Source: Virgibacillus necropolis
GTDB lineage: Bacteria; Bacillota; Bacilli; Bacillales; Amphibacillaceae
DNA length: 64,000 nt
Direction: 5' to 3'
NCBI RefSeq assembly: GCF_002224365.1
Contig: NZ_CP022437.1
Span: 930,001-994,000, forward strand
The notes beneath the pieces were generated by a model, which saw only the letters and a program-made list of their open reading frames with translations, had not been told where the DNA came from and ran no database searches. Positions 8,730 through 16,167 of the stretch are shown in pieces. Made by a program: the position numbers and the translations under genes. Position 1 is the first letter of the stretch, and each line of letters starts with the position of its first letter.

Positions 8730-10733
8730 TTAATTTAATAATTCTTTAAATCGATTAACTACATTTTCAGCAGTAAAGCCAAACTCCTTAATGACTTCTT
8801 CTCCAGGACCTGAAGCCCCAAAACTATCTATACTCATTACAGATCCGTTGCTTCCGACAAACTCGTTCCAACCTACCTTGGAACCCATTTCAATTGCAAG
8901 TCTTGTTTGGATTTGTTCTGGTAAAATTTCTTCTTTGTATTCTTGTGGTTGTTTCTCAAAAAGATCCCAAGATGGCATACTAACGACGTTTACAAAAATG
9001 TTTTCATTTGCTAATAGTTTTTGAGATTCTATTGCTAGTTGGACTTCAGACCCTGAGGCAATAAGTATTCCACTAGGATTTTCTGTAGCCTTGGAAATGA
9101 CATAAGCACCTCGTTGAACACCTTGCGTCGCCAATGTATCTGAATTCTTAATAGTTGGTAATCCTTGTCTTCCCAATACCAACATCGTCGGCTTATTGGT
9201 TTGCTGTACAGCAATTTTCCATGCTTCCCTTGTTTCATTTGCATCTGCTGGTCGTATGACAGAAATCCCTGGCATTGCTCTAAATGAAGCTAACTGTTCT
9301 ATTGGTTGATGAGTAGGGCCATCCTGACCAACAGCTACGCTATCATGGGTAAAGACATAAGTTACTGGTACTTGCATAAGTGCAGCTAACCGAATCGCTG
9401 GACGCAAATAATCTGAAAAAACAAAGAATGTACTTACAAATGGCCGTAAATGATGAAGCGCTAAACCATTTGCAATAGCACCCATAGCAAATTCTCGTAC
9501 TCCGAACCATATATTCCTACCAGCATAATTCTCACTGTTTAGATCAGCAAACTTTTTTAGTTTTGTTTTTGTAGAAGAGTCTAGATCGGCTGAGCCACCG
9601 ACTAATTCGGGAATAGTCTCTGCCAATGCATTTAACGTATCACTTGATGCAACTCTAGTGGCTAGGGTATCTCCTTCTTTATAAGAAGGTAAATTGCCTT
9701 CCCAATCTTCTGGAAGTTCACCTTTCACAATTCTAAATAACTCATTCGCTAATGTGGGATGTTCTTCTTTATAGCGATTAAATAATTCGTTCCATTCATC
9801 TTCTTTTGTTTTCCCGTTTTCAATAATGGAGTGAAAGTCTTCATAAACTCCATTTGGTACATAAAAGTCTTCTTTACTTTCCCACTTATAGAATTTTTTT
9901 GTTCGTTCAATTTCTTCTTTTCCTATTGGATCACTGTGTGCATCACTTGTACCCTGTAGTGAGGGAGAACCATATCCAATGGTAGTCTTTATCTCTATAA
10001 TAGTTGGGCGACTATCCTCCGCCTTTGCTTCCTTAATCGCTCTTTCTACTTCTTCTATATTATTTCCATCTTCAACGTGTAGAACTTGCCAATTGTATGA
10101 TTCAAATCGTTTTTCAATATCCTCGGAAAATGAAAGACTAAGTTCTCCATCAAGACTGACATCATTTGAATCATATAAAACGATTAAACGTCCTAGTTTA
10201 AGGTGTCCAGCGAAAGAAGCAGCTTCACTTGACACACCTTCCATTAAATCCCCGTCTCCACAAATTGTATAGGTATAGTGATCAACAATAGGAAAATCAT
10301 TTCTGTTATATTTTTCAGCAAGGTGTCTTTCAGCTAAAGCCATTCCAACACTTACAGGAATACCTTGGCCCAGTGGCCCAGTGGTAGCTTCTACACCTGG
10401 TGTAATTCCGTACTCTGGGTGTCCTGGTGTTTTACTTCCCCATTGTCTAAAGTGCTTTAATTCATCCATCGATAAATCATATCCAGAGAGATGTAATAAA
10501 CTATACAATAACATGGAGCCGTGCCCTGCTGATAAAATAAATCTATCGCGATTAAACCAATTTGGATTCTTTGGATTTATATTCATTACTTTTTTCCAAA
10601 GTGCGTAAGCCATAGGGGCAGCTCCCATGGGCATGCCAGGATGCCCATGTTGCGCCTTTTCTACACTATCAATGGTAAGTGTACGAATCGTGTTTACTGA
10701 GAGTTCGGATATAGATGAGATTGATGTATTCAA
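8730..10733 (-). CDS. tkt: Transketolase (operon-encoded paralogue 2)
   Basis: Second full-length transketolase, 667 aa, closer to the canonical sequence than the one at 5300: [52 protein letters not shown] and [16 protein letters not shown] are all in place. It shares GQDG (not GEDG) with paralogue 1. It would work with TPP and Mg2+ in the cytosol on pentose/hexose phosphates. It is the last gene of the - strand PTS operon, but a 222-bp mobile repeat now separates it from EIIC. Its AGGAGGAAT ribosome site (10738-10746) has survived intact a few bases from the insertion. Confidence 0.93.
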   Translation of the reverse strand: MNTSISSISELSVNTIRTLTIDSVEKAQHGHPGMPMGAAPMAYALWKKVMNINPKNPNWFNRDRFILSAGHGSMLLYSLLHLSGYDLSMDELKHFRQWGSKTPGHPEYGITPGVEATTGPLGQGIPVSVGMALAERHLAEKYNRNDFPIVDHYTYTICGDGDLMEGVSSEAASFAGHLKLGRLIVLYDSNDVSLDGELSLSFSEDIEKRFESYNWQVLHVEDGNNIEEVERAIKEAKAEDSRPTIIEIKTTIGYGSPSLQGTSDAHSDPIGKEEIERTKKFYKWESKEDFYVPNGVYEDFHSIIENGKTKEDEWNELFNRYKEEHPTLANELFRIVKGELPEDWEGNLPSYKEGDTLATRVASSDTLNALAETIPELVGGSADLDSSTKTKLKKFADLNSENYAGRNIWFGVREFAMGAIANGLALHHLRPFVSTFFVFSDYLRPAIRLAALMQVPVTYVFTHDSVAVGQDGPTHQPIEQLASFRAMPGISVIRPADANETREAWKIAVQQTNKPTMLVLGRQGLPTIKNSDTLATQGVQRGAYVISKATENPSGILIASGSEVQLAIESQKLLANENIFVNVVSMPSWDLFEKQPQEYKEEILPEQIQTRLAIEMGSKVGWNEFVGSNGSVMSIDSFGASGPGEEVIKEFGFTAENVVNRFKELLN

Positions 10734-10755
10734 ACAAATTCCTCCTAGTTATTTT

Positions 10756-10977
10756 GAGGCCACTGAAAAAGTGATGGATTTTAAAAATTTAACTTTTCAC
10801 CTTAACTTAGCATCTCGAATATACGGAGACTCCTGCGGGAAGCAAGAGATCGGCGAGACCCCGTAGGACGGCAGTCCGAGGAGGCTCGGCACTCGCCCGC
10901 GGAAAGCGCAGTATATTCGAAGATGCGATGGTAGATCCACCTATTTTGTACTATATTTAACCTTTTTCAGCGGCCTC
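10756..10977 (+). repeat. MITE-like mobile repeat, copy 1, with 8-bp target duplication
   Basis: This 222-bp element has imperfect terminal inverted repeats: GAGGCCACTGAAAAAG at the left and, on the other strand, GAGGCCGCTGAAAAAG at the right (one mismatch in 16). It is bordered by a perfect direct duplication GTTATTTT at 10748-10755 and 10978-10985. It has no transposase gene and its core is GC-rich and palindromic, unlike the AT-rich surroundings. A second, inverted copy lies at 21982-22263. The right duplication overlaps the EIIC stop codon, so the element landed exactly at the end of that gene. Mobilisation by a transposase elsewhere in the genome is inferred. Confidence 0.88.
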
Positions 10978-10984
10978 GTTATTT

Positions 10985-12361
10985 TTAAGATATTTTTTCA
11001 AGATCATTTTCACTGTGAGACTTTTTACCAAGCTTACTTTTAATAGCTATGGAAGCTATCAACACAAGGATAATGGTTGCAATAACACCTGGTTGACCTA
11101 AGAATTTACCAACGTTACCAAGTACAATACCTACTACAAGAAAGTCTGTATCTGAGAAAGTTGTACTAGCATTACCTAAATCCCCTAGGAGTGGTAAGAA
11201 AAGCACTGGTAAGAATGTGATGATTAGACCATTTACAAATGAACCAGCAATAGCTCCCTTTACTCCACCAGTCGCGTTACCAAACACTCCGGACGTTGCA
11301 CCTAAGAAGAAGTGAGGTACTACACCTGGTAGAATAACGACTCCTCCTGTAAAGAAAAGGGCAAACATTCCTAGGACCCCTGCAATAAAGCTAGAGAAAA
11401 AGCCGATTAAAACAGCATTAGGAGCAAATGGGAAGACAATTGGACAATCTAATGCCGGCTTGGAATTAGGAACTAGCTTTTCTGATATTCCTTTAAATGC
11501 TGGTATGATCTCCGCTAAGATTAATCGAACACCTGATAAAATGATGAATACACCAGCGGCGAATGTCACACCTTGTATAATAGAAAAGACGATGTAGTTC
11601 GTACCGCCACTAATGTTATTTTCAATAAAAGTTTGCCCTGCGAATAAAGCAGCTAGAATATAAATGATGGTCATCGTAAGTGATATACTAACGGAACTAT
11701 CTCTTAGAAAACTTAATCCTTTAGGAAAGTTAATATCTTCTGTAGACCTTGATCCTTTAAAGAGTTTTCCAATACCTGCTGATGCTACATAACCAACCGT
11801 TCCAAAATGGCCAAAACCTACATTATCATTGCCTGTAATTCGACGCATTGTTGGTTGAGCCATAGCTGGAAAGATTGCCATAATAATACCTAATGCAATT
11901 GATCCTACAATAATTAAAACCATTCCACTAAAGTTAGCAACGCTTAAGACTATTGCTAAAAAACAGGCCATATAAAAGGTATGGTGACCAGTTAAGAATA
12001 TATATTTAAGGTTTGAAAAACGAGCTAGTAATATATTTGCTATCATGCCGAAAAACATAATTAGCGCTGCTGTGGTTCCGAATTCTTCAATTGCAATAGA
12101 AATTATTGCTTCATTATTGGGAACTACTCCTTGAACACCAAATGCTTCTTGGAACATTTCACCGAACGGTTTAAGTGATCCTGATACAACCGCTGCACCT
12201 GCACTTAATACAATAAATCCAAGAAACGTTTTCGTCGTGCCTTTGGTTATTTCACTAGCAGACTTCTTTTGGATAAGAAGACCAACAAAAGCAATGATCG
12301 CAACTAATACTGCTGGTACACTTAAAATATCTACTAATAACGAAACAAAGCCATCCATCAT
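10985..12361 (-). CDS. PTS EIIC transporter, UlaA/SgaT family (paralogue 2)
   Basis: Membrane EIIC of 458 aa, a paralogue of the protein at 4003-5277. It shares the IQKKSASEITKGTTKTFLGF start region, FLTGHHTFYMACFL, SKPALDCPIVFPFAPNA and GATSGVFGNATGGVKGA. A further hydrophobic segment and a charged tail (KSKLGKKSHSENDLEKIS) extend the C terminus. It imports an unidentified sugar with phosphorylation by the EIIB encoded 9 bp upstream. The stop codon abuts the mobile repeat, and the last coding bases were not altered by the insertion. Confidence 0.87.
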   Translation of the reverse strand: MMDGFVSLLVDILSVPAVLVAIIAFVGLLIQKKSASEITKGTTKTFLGFIVLSAGAAVVSGSLKPFGEMFQEAFGVQGVVPNNEAIISIAIEEFGTTAALIMFFGMIANILLARFSNLKYIFLTGHHTFYMACFLAIVLSVANFSGMVLIIVGSIALGIIMAIFPAMAQPTMRRITGNDNVGFGHFGTVGYVASAGIGKLFKGSRSTEDINFPKGLSFLRDSSVSISLTMTIIYILAALFAGQTFIENNISGGTNYIVFSIIQGVTFAAGVFIILSGVRLILAEIIPAFKGISEKLVPNSKPALDCPIVFPFAPNAVLIGFFSSFIAGVLGMFALFFTGGVVILPGVVPHFFLGATSGVFGNATGGVKGAIAGSFVNGLIITFLPVLFLPLLGDLGNASTTFSDTDFLVVGIVLGNVGKFLGQPGVIATIILVLIASIAIKSKLGKKSHSENDLEKIS

Positions 12362-12370
12362 TAACCACCC

Positions 12371-12652
12371 CTATAGAATATTTTTTTCTTTTAGATTAGA
12401 ACTTATCTTTGATTTTAGTTCCTCTTTATCTAAGATATTATCTAAGACAATTAACTCTCCTAGATTTGATGCACTTTCAGCTAAGTCTCTTCCAATTACA
12501 AACAGGTCAGCCATATCTGATGTCGATGAACCTAAATCTGCGTGATTAACTTCAATGTCGTTTACATTGAGTTCTTTTAATACGTCCTTAATATTCATTT
12601 CAATCATAAAACTACTCCCAAGACCTGAACCACAAACGGCTAAAATTCTCAT
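12371..12652 (-). CDS. PTS EIIB component, Ula/Gat type (paralogue 2)
   Basis: Phosphotransfer protein of 93 aa with the catalytic Cys7 in AVCGSGLGSSFMIEM, a textbook CxSGxGSS loop. It should take phosphate from the EIIA encoded 44 bp upstream and hand it to the sugar on EIIC. It is more canonical around the cysteine than its counterpart in operon 1 (ACRTGMGSS). Confidence 0.87.
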   Translation of the reverse strand: MRILAVCGSGLGSSFMIEMNIKDVLKELNVNDIEVNHADLGSSTSDMADLFVIGRDLAESASNLGELIVLDNILDKEELKSKISSNLKEKNIL

Positions 12653-12696
12653 TTTCTACACTCTCCTCTAAGTTAAATTCTTTTTAAATTTTCCTA

Positions 12697-13128
12697 CTAA
12701 ACAACTTGTAAAATCTGATCGACTGAAGAAGCGTTTTTAATTTGGCTCATTCTTTCGTCATCTGAAAGCACTTCTGCTAGTTTCGATAAAATGTTTAAGT
12801 GAGATGTACTATCTAATGCCGCTAGAACGAACACTAGCGAAACATGATGGCCATTATCTGAAAAGGGGATACAATGATCAATTTTTAATAAACTTATCCC
12901 CATCTTCATAACTCCTTCTTCCGGTCTTGCATGTGCAATGGCAATTCCAGGAGCAATAACAATGTAAGGACCTAACTTTTTAACACTCTTAATCATGGCT
13001 TGCACGTAATGTTGATTTATATAATTTTTTTTAATAAGTGGTTCGGCAGCTTTTTTTATGGCATCTTCCCAAGAATCAACTTCGGAAGCAATTTGGATCA
13101 TATCTCTCTCTAAAACACTATTTATCAA
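12697..13128 (-). CDS. PTS EIIA component, mannitol/fructose (Ntr) type
   Basis: Cytosolic EIIA of 143 aa with the phospho-acceptor His66 in IAIAHARPEEG. It takes phosphate from HPr and supplies EIIB. The sequence strongly resembles the EIIA domain at the end of the operon 1 regulator (both have HARPEEGV), suggesting that the free EIIA and the fused domain share a recent origin. It lies between the regulator and EIIB; operon 1 lacks a matching gene. Confidence 0.87.
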   Translation of the reverse strand: MINSVLERDMIQIASEVDSWEDAIKKAAEPLIKKNYINQHYVQAMIKSVKKLGPYIVIAPGIAIAHARPEEGVMKMGISLLKIDHCIPFSDNGHHVSLVFVLAALDSTSHLNILSKLAEVLSDDERMSQIKNASSVDQILQVV

Positions 13129-13158
13129 TTAATCTCTTCCTCCTTTGCCGTCGTAGAC

Positions 13159-15111
13159 CTATAAACTACTGACTTTATCAATTAGTTTTAAAAAGGTAGA
13201 TTTATCACTTTTTATAATATCTTCTAAATTTGATTCGCTTTTTAAGAGTTTTGTTAGCTGCCGAAGTGCATTTAAATGTATTTTGGCATTGGTACTAGCA
13301 AGGCAAATCACAATAGAGATAGGATCACTTGCTGAATGTCCAAAGGCAATGGGGTTCTTCAACTTTATGAAACTTATCCCAAGTGAATTCACTCCATCTG
13401 ATGGTTTTGCGTGTGGCATTGCAATACCTTTATCAATGACCATATAAGGGCCATGTTTATCAAATAACTGCATAATAGCATCTAGATATTCTTGCGTTAC
13501 TTTCTTCTCCTTAATAAGCAGGTTCACAGCAAGTTTTATCGCATCCATCCAATCTGAAGCTTCTATATCCCAAGACACCAACTCTGGTGTGAGTATCTCA
13601 CCTAACACTGGACCAACTGAAACATCACTAGTTACTTTTTCACGCTGAATATTCATTAGAGAGCTAATTTTATCCCTATCTTCTTTAGGTAAGAAAGGGC
13701 CAACTTTAATAGTAGGAACAGAAAATTGTTTCGTTGGTATAGTAGAAATAACCCAATCAATCTTTTTTTCCTGTAAATAGCTTTCTGTTATATCGTATAG
13801 AGGATACGTATCCTCTATTTCGATTTCATGAAAGTATCTCTCAAGTCGAGTTTTCAATAATTGTGAAGTACCCATGCCGCTTCCGCACACAAGTAGTACT
13901 TTTATTTTATAATCATCAAGGTCGACCTGCCGTTCTATCGATGAACCGATATGCAAAGCAATATATGCTTGTTCATCTGTATTAAAGTTAATCTCAAATG
14001 CTTCTTCCAGGATGTGAAGACTGTTGTTAACAACCTCTACAACATCAGGATATTGATTGGAAATTTCATTTTTTAAAGGGTTAACAAGATGTAGATTATA
14101 TTTTAGACGGTGGATAGCTGGTCTTAGGTGAACGAGTAAACCCTGATATAAATCGTTGTCTTTAGTTAAATCTACACCTATTTGAAAACTTACTTCTTGA
14201 ATGAAATTCTTTACATGCCTGCTAAACGAAGCATTCTCCAATGACTGGTTAGACGGATCTGGTGAAAGCATCTTCGCGCCTAATAAATGCAGGGTAATAT
14301 AACCTATTTCTGCTTCAGGGATAGCTAACTCAAATCGCATTTCTATATCTTCTTTAATTTGTTTCGCCACCATAAACTCTGGATTTTTCTTTAAACTTTC
14401 AAGCTCTTGTATAGGCATATTTATTTCATTGCCATTTTTGACTCGATGGATAGTAATCGCAATATGGAAGACCAACCCGTTCTTTGCAGAGTTTATTATC
14501 CTATGGTTTAGTGAGTTGAGCTTTTCGGTAACAGAGTTATTTATTAATTCAAATTCGTGATCGGAAAGAACAGTTAGTTTTTTCGGAAGATCATTTAGCC
14601 CATGTTGCTGAGATGCAACTTCCACATAGGATTGTCTATACACTTGTTCAGGCCCATTTATTACAAAACCTTTGTTCTGGACATAGTCTAAAGCCAGATT
14701 TCTATGGATAAGCCACTTTTCTACCTCTTTCAAGTCTTCTACAATGGTTCTTCTGGTAACGAATAGTAATTGTGCAAATTTATTCGAACTAATAGGTTGC
14801 CCTTTTTCAAATAAGTATTTTAATATGGCATCTTTCCTTTCTGTTGGTGATAGGTGTTTGTTATAGTTCGATTCTTCATATTTAGGTTTAAAATCGTCAT
14901 TTGAAACAACTAATCGCACACCCTGTAGCCGCTCATGTAAAAGTTTAGCGCCTTTCTTTTCTACATAATATTCAATTTTTTCAAGATCATAGCGAATACT
15001 TCTTTTACTAACATGGTGAATAGTGGATAGTTCATTTACACTTACAAACTGTCTTCTTTCTAGTAACAAAGTAACAATATTTCGTTGACGAAGATTAAGC
15101 AGGATTAGCAC
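13159..15111 (-). CDS. BglG/Mga-type PRD transcriptional regulator with EIIB-like and EIIA domains (paralogue 2)
   Basis: PTS-controlled regulator of up to 650 aa: N-terminal HTH (about 5-60, SVNELSTIHHVSKRSIRYDLEKI), second HTH (about 85-145), two PRDs (about 180-400), EIIB-like domain with Cys409 (VCGSGMGTS), and C-terminal EIIA with His567 (AMPHAKPSDG). The start is uncertain. The GTG at 15111 overlaps the perfect AAGGAGGTG ribosome site and is unlikely to be used; the CTG at 15102, eight bases after AGGAGG, gives LNLRQRNIVTLLL, the usual beginning for this family. It heads the - strand PTS-transketolase operon and should regulate it in response to sugar and CcpA/HPr status. Confidence 0.87.
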   Translation of the reverse strand: MLILLNLRQRNIVTLLLERRQFVSVNELSTIHHVSKRSIRYDLEKIEYYVEKKGAKLLHERLQGVRLVVSNDDFKPKYEESNYNKHLSPTERKDAILKYLFEKGQPISSNKFAQLLFVTRRTIVEDLKEVEKWLIHRNLALDYVQNKGFVINGPEQVYRQSYVEVASQQHGLNDLPKKLTVLSDHEFELINNSVTEKLNSLNHRIINSAKNGLVFHIAITIHRVKNGNEINMPIQELESLKKNPEFMVAKQIKEDIEMRFELAIPEAEIGYITLHLLGAKMLSPDPSNQSLENASFSRHVKNFIQEVSFQIGVDLTKDNDLYQGLLVHLRPAIHRLKYNLHLVNPLKNEISNQYPDVVEVVNNSLHILEEAFEINFNTDEQAYIALHIGSSIERQVDLDDYKIKVLLVCGSGMGTSQLLKTRLERYFHEIEIEDTYPLYDITESYLQEKKIDWVISTIPTKQFSVPTIKVGPFLPKEDRDKISSLMNIQREKVTSDVSVGPVLGEILTPELVSWDIEASDWMDAIKLAVNLLIKEKKVTQEYLDAIMQLFDKHGPYMVIDKGIAMPHAKPSDGVNSLGISFIKLKNPIAFGHSASDPISIVICLASTNAKIHLNALRQLTKLLKSESNLEDIIKSDKSTFLKLIDKVSSL

Positions 15112-15125
15112 CTCCTTGAATTAAT

Positions 15126-15140
15126 TGTAATCGCTTTCAC
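15126..15140 (-). promoter_or_regulatory. cre box upstream of the second PTS-transketolase operon
   Basis: On the - strand, GTGAAAGCGATTACA matches WTGNAANCGNWNNCW at all constrained positions but the first. It lies just upstream of the regulator's ribosome site, so CcpA would act as a roadblock or repressor. Operon 1 has a cre in a similar place. Confidence 0.6.
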
Positions 15141-15274
15141 GCAGAATTATGAGATGAAAGACCTTTCCAATAATAAACGGAAATTTTGCACATCCCATTT
15201 TGAATATTCTATCACTATCAGGTGATCTGCAGATAGGAGTCATGTTAGGTTGTGTTTGTAAATACCTGTCATGT

Positions 15275-15280
15275 TATACT
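15275..15280 (+). promoter_or_regulatory. Extended -10 promoter element for the RpiR regulator gene
   Basis: TGTTATACT contains an extended -10 (TG-N-TATACT) 33 bp before the start codon. A weak -35 (TTGTGT) lies upstream at slightly long spacing. The start codon is preceded by AGGGAGAG. Confidence 0.45.
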
Positions 15281-15312
15281 ACTTTTAAAACGACCTACAG
15301 GGAGAGCAACTG

Positions 15313-16041
15313 ATGAATTTACAAGATCGCGCTCATAAGTATGAGTACAAATTAAATGATACGGATGATCAGATTATTACGTATATAGTTGAGAATAAAT
15401 CAACTGTTATTGTTACGTCGATTCAGACGCTTGCAAAAACGTTGTACACAGTGCCGAATACGATTACCCGTTTATCCAAGAAGTTGGGGTATGATGGTTT
15501 TTCTCAATTAAAGAATAATCTTAAGGAAGAAGTACACGAGAAAGAAATGGAACCTGCGGAGAGTGTTCACTATAATATGAAGCGAACCCTTGAACTTTTA
15601 GATGATGAAATACTCTCTATCATTGCCAAGAAGATTCATCAAGCAGATCATGTATACATTTTCGGTGTGGGTGATACAGTTCCTTTTTGTGAGCTTTTTT
15701 CTACTCATCTTAAAATCGGTGGAAAGGCGGTTGAGTTTTTCTTGCATCGTCATGATGCCGTATATGCAGTTAATCATGCCACTAAACATGATGTTTTATT
15801 TCTTATCAGTATGTCTGGAGAAACGAAGCAAATATTGGAAATAGCTGAGTTAGCCAGGTCAAAAGGGGTAACAATTATCTCCTTGACACACTTTACCCGT
15901 AATACGTTACAGGATAAAGCAGATTATAAATTTTTCTTCTATTCCCCTAAGCGAATGCTTGAGAACTACAATACCTCAGATAAAACACCCGTCATGCTCG
16001 CTTTACAAGTATTATCTAACATTTATTGGGAAACTGTTTAA
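15313..16041 (+). CDS. RpiR/MurR-family transcriptional regulator (HTH plus SIS domain)
   Basis: A 242-aa regulator with an N-terminal HTH_6 domain (about 1-75; VETSIQTLAKTLYTVPNTITRLSKKLG region) and a C-terminal sugar-phosphate-binding SIS domain (about 100-240), including DHVYIFGVGDT and FLISMSGETKQILEIAELA. Such proteins sense phosphosugars and usually control the adjacent catabolic genes. Its stop is 124 bp before the mannosylglycerate PTS gene, with a perfect palindrome and two cre boxes in between. In E. coli the mng genes are controlled by MngR, a GntR-family protein; here an RpiR protein occupies that place. Mannosyl-6-phosphoglycerate or mannose-6-phosphate is a plausible ligand (inference). 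Confidence 0.87.
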   Translation: MNLQDRAHKYEYKLNDTDDQIITYIVENKSTVIVTSIQTLAKTLYTVPNTITRLSKKLGYDGFSQLKNNLKEEVHEKEMEPAESVHYNMKRTLELLDDEILSIIAKKIHQADHVYIFGVGDTVPFCELFSTHLKIGGKAVEFFLHRHDAVYAVNHATKHDVLFLISMSGETKQILEIAELARSKGVTIISLTHFTRNTLQDKADYKFFFYSPKRMLENYNTSDKTPVMLALQVLSNIYWETV

Positions 16042-16058
16042 TGTGTATTTATACACAT
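16041..16058 (+). promoter_or_regulatory. Perfect palindrome, candidate operator of the mannosylglycerate operon
   Basis: ATGTGTAT-TT-ATACACAT is an uninterrupted 8+2+8 inverted repeat starting at the last base of the RpiR stop codon. It has no T tract directly after it, so it is more likely a protein-binding site than a terminator. The RpiR protein is the obvious candidate binder; the sequence also resembles GntR/HutC-type operators. Confidence 0.5.
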
Positions 16059-16071
16059 GTAAACGGTTTCC
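16057..16071 (+). promoter_or_regulatory. cre box 1 upstream of mannosylglycerate PTS
   Basis: ATGTAAACGGTTTCC fits WTGNAANCGNWNNCW except for the last base. It overlaps the right end of the palindrome at 16041-16058. Confidence 0.5.
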
Positions 16072-16101
16072 TTTTATTCTTTGGTGTACTTTTATAAAGA
16101 T

Positions 16102-16116
16102 TAGTAAACGCTTTCT
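16102..16116 (+). promoter_or_regulatory. cre box 2 overlapping the likely mannosylglycerate promoter
   Basis: TAGTAAACGCTTTCT fits the cre consensus with one mismatch (A for T at position 2). An extended -10, TGCTAAGAT (16124-16132), lies just downstream, so this cre would cover the -35 region. Confidence 0.5.
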
Positions 16117-16167
16117 TTTCCTGTGCTAAGATGAGGACAATTAATAATCGTTGAGGAGGCAAAAGTG

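Noticed and set aside
15112-15312. Sigma-54 (-12/-24) promoter for the second PTS operon
   Set aside because: No GG-N10-GC arrangement was found, and the PRD regulators here lack the AAA+ domain that LevR-type sigma-54 activators need.
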